Assembly (NCBI RefSeq): GCF_014652575.1
Contig: NZ_BMZB01000001.1
Span: forward strand, 186,001-250,000
Source: Asticcacaulis endophyticus
GTDB taxonomy: Bacteria; Pseudomonadota; Alphaproteobacteria; Caulobacterales; Caulobacteraceae
Reading direction: 5' to 3'
DNA: 64,000 bases
Within the stretch, counting starts at the first letter, position 1; every line of letters starts with the position of its first letter. The position numbers were made by a program, and so were the translations under genes. Below are positions 45,311-53,544 of this stretch, in pieces. Below the pieces are notes generated by a model. That model was given only the letters and a program-made list of their open reading frames with translations. It was not told where the DNA came from and did not search any database.

Positions 45311-46072
45311 ATGCTGCTTGAAAACAAAGTCATGCTGATCACCGGCGCCTCAAAAGGGATTGGACGCGGCATCGCCGTAGGTGCCGCAAAACATGGCGCC
45401 AAAATCGGTATCAACTATGCCGGTGACGATGCCGCAGCCGCAGCCACGGTCGCTGAGATCAAGGCCGCAGGCGGTGAGGCCTTTGCGCTTAAGGGCGATG
45501 TCTCTGACCCGCAGTCGGCCAAGGACTTCATTCAGGCTGGCGTTGACCATTTCGGCAAGATCGACAGCTTTGTATCGAACGCGGGCATCTGCCCGTTCCA
45601 CGCCTTCCTCGACATGCCGCAGGAGGTGCTGGAGCGCACCCTGCGCGTCAATCTGCACGGCGCCTGGTATATGTCTCAGGCCGCCGCCAACCAGATGGTG
45701 AAACAAGGGCATGGAGGGACCTTGATCGCTGTATCCTCGATCTCCGCGCTTGTCGGCGGTGAGTTCCAGACTCATTACACCCCAACCAAGGCCGGTGTAT
45801 TGTCGCTGATGCAATCGACTGCGATTGCGCTGGGTAAGCACGGCATCCGCTGCAACGCCCTGCTGCCGGGCACCATCCTGACCGACATAAATAAGGACGA
45901 TCTGGCCGACGACGCCAAGCGTCAATATATGGAAAGCCGCACCTGCCTTGGCCGTCTGGGTCAACCCGAAGACATGGCGGGACCTGCGGTATTTCTGGCG
46001 TCCGATCTGGCCGGATATGTCACCGGCGCGTCGCTGCTGGTAGACGGCGGTTTATTCGTAAACCTGCAATAG
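45311..46072 (+). CDS. L-rhamnose 1-dehydrogenase (NAD(P)+)
   Basis: A 253-residue SDR closely resembling characterised L-rhamnose 1-dehydrogenases, in particular the distinctive run NAGICPFHAFLDMP, SSISALVGGE, QTHYTPTKAGV and the C-terminal LLVDGGLFVNLQ. The cofactor site is TGASKGIGRG; catalytic residues are Ser143, Tyr156 and Lys160. It oxidises L-rhamnose to the lactone, the first step of the oxidative route. The ATG at 45311 follows GAAGAGAG. It lies behind the shortened IclR gene and ends in a strong terminator. Confidence 0.92.
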   Translation: MLLENKVMLITGASKGIGRGIAVGAAKHGAKIGINYAGDDAAAAATVAEIKAAGGEAFALKGDVSDPQSAKDFIQAGVDHFGKIDSFVSNAGICPFHAFLDMPQEVLERTLRVNLHGAWYMSQAAANQMVKQGHGGTLIAVSSISALVGGEFQTHYTPTKAGVLSLMQSTAIALGKHGIRCNALLPGTILTDINKDDLADDAKRQYMESRTCLGRLGQPEDMAGPAVFLASDLAGYVTGASLLVDGGLFVNLQ

Positions 46073-46092
46073 CCCACAAACTCCGTACAAAT

Positions 46093-46130
46093 CTTTTGCC
46101 ACCCGAAGTCCTTTCGGGTGGCAAAGTTTT
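46093..46130 (+). terminator. Terminator of L-rhamnose dehydrogenase gene
   Basis: A stem of 13 or more bp (TTTGCCACCCGAA with its complement) followed by TTTT lies about 20 bases after the stop codon. Confidence 0.9.
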
Positions 46131-46183
46131 ATGAGACAGTTTATTAACCATATAACCACTGATTTTCATGTAGGTTTGCGGTT

Positions 46184-46495
46184 ATGGCCACCCCGATTCG
46201 TCCGTCTCTAGCCGATGCTTTGCGCGCCCGCCCCAATGCGAGCCCTACGCCAGCGACACCCGTGAATGCAGAGACCGCGCGCCTTGATGCTCAGCGGGCC
46301 TTTTTCCAGAAAGTTCTGGGCAATACCACCGCGCAACCAGCAGCCAACACGCCTGCTACAATAGCCCCGGCCCGTACGCAGGTTCAGCCCGCCATAACAC
46401 CGGCAACATTCAAAGCCGCCGATATCGCCAGCAATGCGGGCGCTGAGAACCTGACACCTCTGCGCCCCGGTTCATTGCTGAATATTATCGTCTAA
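46184..46495 (+). CDS. Small Ala/Pro/Thr-rich protein of unknown function
   Basis: Not recognised. The 103-residue product is low in complexity, rich in Ala, Pro and Thr, with a charged patch at AETARLDAQRAFFQKVLG (about residues 29-46) and a hydrophobic end. No signal peptide or membrane segment is seen. Its stop overlaps the convergent MarR gene by four bases. It starts about 110 bases after the rhamnose dehydrogenase gene, behind that gene's terminator. Confidence 0.55.
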   Translation: MATPIRPSLADALRARPNASPTPATPVNAETARLDAQRAFFQKVLGNTTAQPAANTPATIAPARTQVQPAITPATFKAADIASNAGAENLTPLRPGSLLNIIV

Positions 46496-47172
46496 ACTTC
46501 GGGCTCTTTAACGAGTTCCGGCGCTTCAGCCTGAGTCATATCCGCACCTCCGCTGAGCGGCGGAAACGGCAGTTTCTCATCGGCTTTTTTCGCCTTCTTG
46601 CCGTCTTTTTTGGGCTTCTTGTCTTTTTTAGGTTTGTCGGCCTTAGCCGCCTTTTTGGTGGCTTTCAGGGCCAGCTTTTCCTCATCGCTTAACGGCGCAG
46701 GGGCGCTCAGTTCCGTCTCACGCGCTGAGGTGATTTTGCGCAGCAATTTGACAAAACTATCGCGCTTGGGCGGGGCCAGCATCGAGAGGATTTTCTCATC
46801 GGCGGCCAGAACCTTGGGCGTCATGTCGGCCAGAGCCGCCACCCCGTCATCCGCCAGCCGCACCAGATTGGCACGGGCATCAAGGGCAGACTTTTCACGG
46901 GCCAGCAGACCCTTGGTGATCATGCGTGCGACCATATCCGCCAGCGTCGAGCGGTCAATGCCAGTGGCCCGCACCAGATCGGTCTGCGTCAACCCTTCTG
47001 AGCCGTCCAAAGCCTTTAGCAGAGCGTACTGACGCTGGGTCAGGGCACTGCCGCCGGTTTCCGAACCATAGATATCAAGGGCGATTTGCAAAACCCGGTG
47101 CAGCAAATGGGACGGTGAATCTTCGAGAACGCTTTTCGCGGACATAACGCGCTTAACCTTATGCTTTTTCAT
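46492..47172 (-). CDS. MarR-family regulator with a lysine-rich tail
   Basis: A 226-residue MarR-type protein. The winged helix lies near residues 40-110 (LTQRQYALLKAL, LTQTDLVRATGIDRSTLADMVARM), with the wing at DARANLVRL. After the dimer helices a tail from about residue 160 is highly basic, with repeated KK, KPKKDKK-like stretches, then acidic at the end. Such a tail is not normal for MarR and may aid nucleic-acid binding. Target and ligand are unknown. ATG at 47172. Confidence 0.8.
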   Translation of the reverse strand: MKKHKVKRVMSAKSVLEDSPSHLLHRVLQIALDIYGSETGGSALTQRQYALLKALDGSEGLTQTDLVRATGIDRSTLADMVARMITKGLLAREKSALDARANLVRLADDGVAALADMTPKVLAADEKILSMLAPPKRDSFVKLLRKITSARETELSAPAPLSDEEKLALKATKKAAKADKPKKDKKPKKDGKKAKKADEKLPFPPLSGGADMTQAEAPELVKEPEV

Positions 47173-47263
47173 AGATTCCCACCTCGAAACTCATCGTAGC
47201 GGCATCTTCGCACCATTATATATCAGAATTACGACATTACCATCCGCACACGGACAACCATCG

Positions 47264-47983
47264 CTATTCCTTATCGGTGCCGATCATGTTTTTCATCAGA
47301 AACGGCACTAATGCGATAGTTAACAAAATAGGGCCGCCGATCAGCGACAACATTTTCCATCCTACCCAAACTGCATCAGATTGGGTTCGCCATATAATTT
47401 CATTAGTGACGGCCATAGCCAAGTAAAACAAGGCATAATAAATCGTCAGGCGCGGCCATGCCTCATCTTTTAGCGGTAGAGAACTGCCCATGAGGGACTT
47501 GAAAGGATTTTTGCCCATCCTAAGCGCTATCAGCAATCCCCCGCCAATTAACACGTTGACAATGGTCATCTTGATTTTAACGAAAATAGGATCTCTGAAT
47601 ACTACCGTTAGTACGGCAAATGGAATTCCAATAATCGCAACAATGAGGGGCACCCACGCAATACGTTTTTCTAACAGCAACCCGAGCAGAACCGCGATGA
47701 GAGAGGTAATAGCCAGAACCGCTGAGGCCCAGATCAGTGCCGTATTTTTATCTGAGCTCTCATTAATCAGAACGATGCCTTGCCCTGAAATAAACGCTGG
47801 AATTTTATTAGCCAGGCCTAAAATCGGGACAAGGAAGAAGGTTGCACCAAAGGCAATAATTGGCCCGTAATCGATCCCCATCTTGACCCAGTTGGTCGCC
47901 ACAGGTGCCGGGGCATCCGCATCTATCGGCGTGATAACGGGTTCGATTTCCGTGGTTTCGTTATTCTTAGCAGGTTCCGACAT
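47264..47983 (-). CDS. yciB: Inner membrane septation protein YciB/IspZ
   Basis: A 239-residue membrane protein of the YciB/IspZ family, linked to cell-envelope and septum integrity. Several hydrophobic segments follow an acidic, proline-containing N-terminal tail of about 40 residues; the family motif WPRLTIYYALFYLAMAVTNEIIW is seen in the C-terminal third. The ATG at 47983 lies 5 bases after the ftsY stop, and the longer frame at 48076 runs through ftsY. It belongs to the dapF-mtaB-ftsY-yciB run. Confidence 0.85.
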   Translation of the reverse strand: MSEPAKNNETTEIEPVITPIDADAPAPVATNWVKMGIDYGPIIAFGATFFLVPILGLANKIPAFISGQGIVLINESSDKNTALIWASAVLAITSLIAVLLGLLLEKRIAWVPLIVAIIGIPFAVLTVVFRDPIFVKIKMTIVNVLIGGGLLIALRMGKNPFKSLMGSSLPLKDEAWPRLTIYYALFYLAMAVTNEIIWRTQSDAVWVGWKMLSLIGGPILLTIALVPFLMKNMIGTDKE

Positions 47984-47987
47984 AGGC

Positions 47988-48932
47988 TTATCCCAAGGGC
48001 TCAAGACCGACCATGGAACGGGCAAATTCCCGCGCCCTGAACGGCTGCAAATCATCAATATCTTCGCCCACACCAATCAGCTTGATAGGGGCATCGGACG
48101 CCTTGGCGATCGGCACCAGAATCCCGCCGCGCGCCGTGCCATCAAGCTTGGTCATGACCAAACCCGACACAAAGGCCTGCCGACCAAAAATCTGCTCCTG
48201 CGCCAGCGCATTACGGCCCACCGTCGCATCAAGCACCAGCAGGGTTTCATGCGGCGCGCCATCGATGACCTTCTTGATCACCCGCACGATTTTCAGCAGT
48301 TCATCCATAAGCTGCTGCTTGTTTTGCAGACGCCCCGCCGTGTCGATCAGGACGACATCATAGCCTTCTTCTTTCGCCCGCACGCAGGCGTCATAGGCCA
48401 GACCCGCCGCATCGGCACCTGTTTTGCGGCCCATGAAATCAGCCCCAGCCCGCTGAGCCCAGACCTTAAGCTGCTCAACCGCCGCCGCCCGGAAGGTATC
48501 CCCCGCCACGATCAGAACCCGCGCCCCTTTGGATGTCAGGTCAGCCGCGATTTTGCCGAGCGTGGTCGTCTTGCCCGAACCGTTCACGCCGACAAACAAC
48601 ACGATATAGGGCTTGGGGCCTGACAGGGCATCGAAAGTATCTTCGCGCCCTTTCAGTTCATCAGCAATAGCGTCGGCCAAAGCGGCCTTGATGGCGTTGG
48701 TGTCCTTGGGGTCGTTGAATTTTTGCTGCGACAGTTTTTGCGCAATATCAGCGGCAATCTGCGGGCCAAAATCGCTTTCGATCAGCAGATCTTCGAGGTC
48801 TTCGAGTGCCTTTTCATCCAGCGGCTTTTGCGTGAATACGGACGTGATTTGCTGGCTGATCTCAGTCGAAGTCTTGGTCAGCCCTTGCGTCAACCGCGAC
48901 AGCCAGCCGCCTTTTTTCTTATCGTCGCTCAT
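47988..48932 (-). CDS. ftsY: Signal recognition particle receptor FtsY
   Basis: A 314-residue SRP-family GTPase that docks ribosome-nascent chain complexes at the inner membrane. It has the N domain, then the G domain with GVNGSGKTTT (P loop), the DTFRAAAVEQL motif, DTAGR, and TKLDGTARGG. The acidic A domain of E. coli FtsY is absent, as is common in alphaproteobacteria. It lies between mtaB and yciB on the same strand, in a conserved housekeeping run. Confidence 0.97.
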   Translation of the reverse strand: MSDDKKKGGWLSRLTQGLTKTSTEISQQITSVFTQKPLDEKALEDLEDLLIESDFGPQIAADIAQKLSQQKFNDPKDTNAIKAALADAIADELKGREDTFDALSGPKPYIVLFVGVNGSGKTTTLGKIAADLTSKGARVLIVAGDTFRAAAVEQLKVWAQRAGADFMGRKTGADAAGLAYDACVRAKEEGYDVVLIDTAGRLQNKQQLMDELLKIVRVIKKVIDGAPHETLLVLDATVGRNALAQEQIFGRQAFVSGLVMTKLDGTARGGILVPIAKASDAPIKLIGVGEDIDDLQPFRAREFARSMVGLEPLG

Positions 48933-48944
48933 AAATATCCAGAC

Positions 48945-50282
48945 TTAAATAAGCTCAGCGCCAATAAGCTTAGCATGGGCGCGTTTACCGTCATGGCCGG
49001 TTATGCGCAAGCGCGCAAGCCCGCCGACGGTCGCCTCACCCGTAAAGGTCACTTCGGTGAAATCAGGGGCGCGCGCAAAACCGGGTTTTTCGACCACCGC
49101 CATGACCTCACGGCCTGACTGACGATCCAGGTGACGGATCAGGGCTTGCGCCCCCTTAGCCCGCAATTGCTCGGCGCGGGCCTTGATCAGCGGGCGTGGA
49201 TGTTGCGGCATTTTGGCCGCAGGCGTTTGCGGACGCGGACTGAACGGAAACACATGCAGGAAACTAAGGTCACAGGCGTCAACCAGCGACAGGGCACCCG
49301 CAAAATGCGCCTCGGTCTCAGTCGGGAAGCCCGCAATCATATCGGCCCCAAAGGCAATATCAGGCCGCACTGATCGGATTTTTTGCACCAAAGCAATGCT
49401 ATCCGCGCGGCTATGACGGCGCTTCATGCGCTTGAGGATCATGTCGTCACCGTGCTGCAACGACAGATGCAGATAGGGCGCTAGACGTTCCTCTTCGGCA
49501 AAGGCCTTAAGAAGGGTATCATCAATTTCCGCCGCATCGATGGACGATAACCGAAGGCGTTTTAGATCCGGCACATGCTTTAATATACGCGCCACCAGAT
49601 GCCCCAATTGCGGCGTTCCGGGCAGGTCCGCCCCCCATGAGGTCATGTCGACACCGGTGAGGACGACTTCATTATAGCCCTCGCCCACCAGACGTTGAAT
49701 CTGCCCCACCACATCACCGGCAGCGGCCGAGCGCGAATTACCGCGGCCATAGGGGATAATGCAAAACGTGCAGCGGTGATCGCAGCCGTTTTGCACCTCG
49801 ACATAGGCGCGGGCGCGATCTTTCAGACCGTCAATCAAATGCCCCGCCGTTTCCTTGACAGAGAAAATATCGTTGACCACGATGCGCGCACTGTCAGGTG
49901 TCAGCGCATAGGCGCCTGATTTGGCCTTATCGCCATTGCCGATCAGGTAATCGACTTCGGGCATGTTGGCGAACGTGTCCGGATCGGTCTGGGCCGCGCA
50001 GCCGGTGACAATCAGCTTGGCGTCAGGGTTTTCCTTACGTGCACGGCGGATGGCCTGACGCGCCTGACGGACCGCTTCGTTGGTGACCGCGCAGGTGTTG
50101 AAGATGATCGCGCCATCCAAACCGTCACTTGCAGCCGTTTTACGGATCACTTCCGATTCATAGGAATTAAGACGGCACCCAAAGGTCACGACTTCGACGC
50201 CGGTGGCGACATTCACCGGCACCTCTGGCGTCTCATTCAGCGCCTCGTGTTCATGGTGATGCGAGTGCAGGGTATCAGCCAT
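48945..50282 (-). CDS. mtaB: tRNA t6A37 methylthiotransferase MtaB
   Basis: A 445-residue radical SAM enzyme that converts t6A37 to ms2t6A37 in tRNAs reading ANN codons. The N-terminal cluster cysteines are Cys36 (TFGCRLN), Cys64 (NTCAVT) and Cys95 (TGCAAQ). The radical SAM triad is Cys167, Cys171 and Cys174 in NGCDHRCTFCIIPYGRG, and a TRAM-like C-terminus follows. The ATG at 50282 overlaps the end of dapF by eight bases, so translation is coupled. A longer frame starts at 50309 without support. Confidence 0.94.
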   Translation of the reverse strand: MADTLHSHHHEHEALNETPEVPVNVATGVEVVTFGCRLNSYESEVIRKTAASDGLDGAIIFNTCAVTNEAVRQARQAIRRARKENPDAKLIVTGCAAQTDPDTFANMPEVDYLIGNGDKAKSGAYALTPDSARIVVNDIFSVKETAGHLIDGLKDRARAYVEVQNGCDHRCTFCIIPYGRGNSRSAAAGDVVGQIQRLVGEGYNEVVLTGVDMTSWGADLPGTPQLGHLVARILKHVPDLKRLRLSSIDAAEIDDTLLKAFAEEERLAPYLHLSLQHGDDMILKRMKRRHSRADSIALVQKIRSVRPDIAFGADMIAGFPTETEAHFAGALSLVDACDLSFLHVFPFSPRPQTPAAKMPQHPRPLIKARAEQLRAKGAQALIRHLDRQSGREVMAVVEKPGFARAPDFTEVTFTGEATVGGLARLRITGHDGKRAHAKLIGAELI

Positions 50283-51117
50283 CAAGCTGGCCCTCAAATT
50301 CAACTTCAACGGGGCCGGTCATGATGACATGGTCGTCCGCCGCGCGCCACAAAATATGCAGCGGCCCGCCGTCCATGATGACATTGCCGTGGCGTTCGGT
50401 CAGACCGCGCCGCGCCGCCGCCACCAGCGTGGCACAGGCCCCGGTGCCGCAGGCCTTGGTGATACCCGCCCCACGCTCCCACACCCGCATGCGGATAATG
50501 TTGCGATCAATCACCTGCGCAAATTCGACATTCACCCCTTCGGGGAACAGCGGGTGGTGTTCGATCAGGCTGCCCGACCGCTCAACATCGACGGCCATGA
50601 CATCATCAACAAAAAACACCACATGCGGATTACCCATGCTGACCGCGACCGGCGTGTGATAAAGCGGCGCGTCGATCGGCCCGATTTGTAATTCTAACCT
50701 AAGCGTATCCATCTCTTCGCTCAAAGGGATTTGATCCCAGTTCAGCCGTGGCTTACCCATATCGACGCTGACCATGCCGGTGCGGGCATCCGCTTCCAGC
50801 ACCTTGGCTGTCGTTAGTCCGCCCAGAGTATCGATGGTCAACTCATCGCTATCGGTCGCCTTATCCAGCACCCAGCCGACACACCGCAAAGCATTGCCGC
50901 AGGTCTCGACCGTGCCGCCATCTGAGTTCCATACCCGCATAAAGGCGTCGCCGGTCTCAGACCCTTCGATAGCGATCAACTGGTCAAAGCCAATGCCGGA
51001 CGCACGGTCACCCCACGCGCGGATATCTTCCGTGCGCGGTGCAAAGCCAGCGTCGCGGGCATCGATGACAATGAAATCATTGCCGAGGCCATTCATCTTT
51101 AGAAACGGGCGCGTCAT
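50275..51117 (-). CDS. dapF: Diaminopimelate epimerase
   Basis: A 280-residue DapF that interconverts LL- and meso-diaminopimelate for lysine and peptidoglycan synthesis. The two active-site cysteines are Cys73 (ETCGNALRC) and Cys223 (KACGTGAC). Start motif FLKMNGLGNDF is typical. It is the first gene of the dapF-mtaB-ftsY-yciB run. Confidence 0.96.
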   Translation of the reverse strand: MTRPFLKMNGLGNDFIVIDARDAGFAPRTEDIRAWGDRASGIGFDQLIAIEGSETGDAFMRVWNSDGGTVETCGNALRCVGWVLDKATDSDELTIDTLGGLTTAKVLEADARTGMVSVDMGKPRLNWDQIPLSEEMDTLRLELQIGPIDAPLYHTPVAVSMGNPHVVFFVDDVMAVDVERSGSLIEHHPLFPEGVNVEFAQVIDRNIIRMRVWERGAGITKACGTGACATLVAAARRGLTERHGNVIMDGGPLHILWRAADDHVIMTGPVEVEFEGQLDG

Positions 51118-51170
51118 AGGCGGCTATATAGTCGCAAAATGTCCAAAATTGTAGGGGTTTGTTGAAAAAG

Positions 51171-51557
51171 CTAAGCTTGACTGAGATGCAGTCTGATCCA
51201 GTCTGCAAAATCCGTCTCGGTAATATCATCGCTGGCAACATTCAGCATAGTCAGCACACAGGCAGCATCATCCGCAGTCAACTCAAAGCCATTCAAAATC
51301 AGAAAGAGCTCAACCGCCACAAAAGCTGTGCGCTTATTACCATCCATGAACGGATGATTGCGCGATATGCCATAGCCATAGGCCGCTGCTAGTTCGGCAA
51401 TATCCGGCTGCCCATAGTGCATGATCTGCTGCGGACGCGCCACCGCTGACTGCAAAAGCTTCAGATCACGAATCCCTGCCAGCCCGCCATGTTCGGCAAG
51501 TTGTTCGTCATGAATGGCTAAGAGCGTATCTTCCCTAAGCCAACGATATTCGCTCAC
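51171..51557 (-). CDS. doc: Doc-like toxin (Fic fold)
   Basis: A 128-residue Doc-type toxin. Doc proteins are Fic-fold kinases that phosphorylate elongation factor Tu and stop translation. The active-site motif HPFMDGNKRT (residues 68-77) keeps the His, Asp, Asn, Lys and Arg expected for activity. Its start overlaps the antitoxin stop by four bases. The partner is AbrB-type, not the classic Phd type. Confidence 0.9.
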   Translation of the reverse strand: MSEYRWLREDTLLAIHDEQLAEHGGLAGIRDLKLLQSAVARPQQIMHYGQPDIAELAAAYGYGISRNHPFMDGNKRTAFVAVELFLILNGFELTADDAACVLTMLNVASDDITETDFADWIRLHLSQA

Positions 51558-51775
51558 TTGGCCAATTCCCGCAGCACATTACGGCGCTTTTTCATAATGG
51601 CGCGGGCCGCATCCATTTGGACGCTAAATTCGGGATCGTAAGGTGTCAAGGTATAGCCCGATGGTGACTCGTTCAGCCACAGGCTATCGCCCTTATCGAC
51701 CTTGAGATGCCCAGCGACCTCTTTGGGTAGTATAACCCCCAGAGAGTTGCCGATTTTCGTTATTTTGAGTTCCAT
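51554..51775 (-). CDS. AbrB/MazE-type antitoxin
   Basis: A 73-residue protein with an N-terminal AbrB/SpoVT swapped-hairpin DNA-binding domain (KITKIGNSLGVILPKEV, then LKVDKGDSLWL) and a short charged tail that would wrap the toxin. It is immediately upstream of the Doc gene with a four-base overlap, the usual antitoxin-first order. Two GTTATAAC palindromes lie just upstream and are probably its own operator. Confidence 0.88.
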   Translation of the reverse strand: MELKITKIGNSLGVILPKEVAGHLKVDKGDSLWLNESPSGYTLTPYDPEFSVQMDAARAIMKKRRNVLRELAK

Positions 51776-51785
51776 GACGCACCTC

Positions 51786-51805
51786 GTTATAACAAAAGTT
51801 ATAAC
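51786..51805. promoter_or_regulatory. Double GTTATAAC operator of the toxin-antitoxin pair
   Basis: Two identical 8-base palindromes (GTTATAAC) separated by AAAA lie about 10 bases before the antitoxin start codon. This is the expected place for an autorepressed antitoxin operator. Confidence 0.6.
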
Positions 51806-51814
51806 AAACTTTCA

Positions 51815-52726
51815 TCACGCCTGCAAGGTCTTGGCCAGCAGCCGCGCCTCGGCGGCGCGTGAGGAACCGGCGCGCCAGATGACGACGATATCGCGGAACG
51901 CCTTATCGGATGACAAGGGCCGGATAGAGACTTCGCTGCCGCCGGCAAGGCCTGCCTCAACCGCCATAGCCGGCAGGAGCGACACCCCAAGGCCAGACCC
52001 AACCATCTGCACCAAAGTGTTGAGAGAGGTCGCGGCAAAACCCCCGGCCAGGGTCTGCGGCCCGGTCATATCGACATTGCTGCCGCCGTTCCACTGACAG
52101 GCACCCAAAGCATGGTCGCGCAGGCAGTGACCGTCCTCCAGCAGAATTAGCTCCTCACTTTTGAGGTCATCCGGCGAAATGCTGGTCCCACGCGCCAGCG
52201 GATGATCGCACGGTGTCGCCGCCAAAATAGCGTCCCTGCAAATAAACGCATGATCAAGCCCGCCCAGATCGTAGGGCAAGGCGATAATCGCCGCATCCAG
52301 CGAACCGCTTTTGAGGGCCGTGATCAGTCGCGCCGTCTGATCCTCGCGCAGGAACAGCTTCAACTGTGGAAACTCTTTGCGCAAAGACACCAGCGCCTTG
52401 GGCAACAAATACGGTGCCACCGTAGGTATTACCCCCAGACGGAACCGGCCCGACAGCGGATGATTGGCGGCTTGGGCTGCCTCGACCAGATCTTCGGCCC
52501 GGGCCAGAATATCCTCGGCGCGTTTAAGGGTCTCTTCGCCAACCTTGGTCAGAATGACCTTACCGCGCGCCCGGTCAACCAGCCGCGCCCCCAGAATTTT
52601 CTCTAATTCGGCAATGCCTGACGACAGGGCGGGTTGAGAAACATGGGCGGCTTCGGAAGCGGCCATGAAGCTTTGGTGATGGGCCAGAAGCTTGAGGTAC
52701 TGAAGTTGTCTTAAGGTAGGTAACAT
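51815..52726 (-). CDS. oxyR: Hydrogen peroxide-sensing regulator OxyR
   Basis: A 303-residue LysR-type activator. The N-terminal helix-turn-helix includes LRQLQYLKLLAHHQSF and SQPALSSGIAELE. The peroxide-sensing cysteines are in the OxyR hallmark LLEDGHCLRDHALGAC (Cys201 and Cys210, equal to Cys199/Cys208 of E. coli). It diverges from ahpD, the first of three peroxide genes, and is likely to activate them when oxidised. Confidence 0.94.
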   Translation of the reverse strand: MLPTLRQLQYLKLLAHHQSFMAASEAAHVSQPALSSGIAELEKILGARLVDRARGKVILTKVGEETLKRAEDILARAEDLVEAAQAANHPLSGRFRLGVIPTVAPYLLPKALVSLRKEFPQLKLFLREDQTARLITALKSGSLDAAIIALPYDLGGLDHAFICRDAILAATPCDHPLARGTSISPDDLKSEELILLEDGHCLRDHALGACQWNGGSNVDMTGPQTLAGGFAATSLNTLVQMVGSGLGVSLLPAMAVEAGLAGGSEVSIRPLSSDKAFRDIVVIWRAGSSRAAEARLLAKTLQA

Positions 52727-52877
52727 AACTGTCTATATAAGGCCGATTTATCGCACATGCAAAATCAATCAATTAATTTTTACCACCCCAGTGTTTATGT
52801 TGCACAGTCAGACCCTGCACAAAGCGCACAAACAGGCCTATATTACCCGCAACAAAGACAGAAGAGGAAACAGGCTT

Positions 52878-53447
52878 ATGTCCGTTCAGTCCCTAACTCA
52901 CCTTATACCCGCCTATGCTCGCGATATTGCGGTGAACCTGACCAATCTGGCCGAAGAAACCCTGCTTACCGAACAGCAAAAGTGGGGCACCTTTCTGGCC
53001 TGCGCCCATGCGGTTGGGGTCGCCGAGGTCATTCAGCATATTGAGGCCATAAGCGCTGCCATCTTATCGGACGAAGCCGCCGATGCCGCCCGGTCAGCCG
53101 CGGCGATCATGGCGATGAACAATGTCTATTACCGGTCCCTGCACCTGATGCACAATCAGGAATACGCATCCCTGCGCGCCAGTTTGCGGATGAACGTGCT
53201 GGCTAATCCGGGCGTGCCTAAACTTGATTACGAACTGTGGTCGCTGGCGGTATCGGCCATCAATGGCTGCGGGCTATGTCTGGATTCCCACGAAAAAGTC
53301 CTGCGTGGCCACGGCATGAGCAATGTGCAGGTTCAGGCGGCCTTGAAAATCGCGGCTGTGGTCAATGCGATCTCATCGGTCATCCGCGCCGAAAGTGCGC
53401 GCCAAGGCCCACTGTCTCTCACTAATATTCCGCACGCGGCTCAATAA
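52878..53447 (+). CDS. ahpD: Alkyl hydroperoxide reductase AhpD
   Basis: A 189-residue AhpD with the active-site motif INGCGLCLDSHE (Cys131, Cys134, His138) and Glu119 upstream, an alkylhydroperoxidase that in mycobacteria recycles AhpC through a thiol relay. The ATG at 52878 follows AGAGGAAACAGG. The open frame reaches 87 bases further upstream without support. Its position before ahpC and ahpF is noteworthy because AhpF usually does the recycling. Confidence 0.95.
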   Translation: MSVQSLTHLIPAYARDIAVNLTNLAEETLLTEQQKWGTFLACAHAVGVAEVIQHIEAISAAILSDEAADAARSAAAIMAMNNVYYRSLHLMHNQEYASLRASLRMNVLANPGVPKLDYELWSLAVSAINGCGLCLDSHEKVLRGHGMSNVQVQAALKIAAVVNAISSVIRAESARQGPLSLTNIPHAAQ

Positions 53448-53450
53448 GAA

Positions 53451-53482
53451 AAATCTATTCTAATTTAAAATAAAATAGATTT
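53451..53482. promoter_or_regulatory. AT-rich inverted repeat upstream of ahpC
   Basis: Perfect 9-base arms AAATCTATT and AATAGATTT are separated by 14 AT-rich bases, between ahpD and ahpC. The CTAT/ATAG half-sites recall OxyR sites, but the spacing is not the classic one. It could also end ahpD transcription, since T's follow. Confidence 0.45.
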
Positions 53483-53544
53483 GATTTTTGCGGCCCGATT
53501 GGGAATAACCGTGGCTCTGCACTGCACAACCACGAGGAAGACCA

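Noticed and set aside
44798-45311. Frameshift as the cause of the short IclR gene
   Set aside because: Only about 150 bases separate the DNA-binding part from the C-terminal helix, in one frame, so the missing domain is absent rather than shifted.
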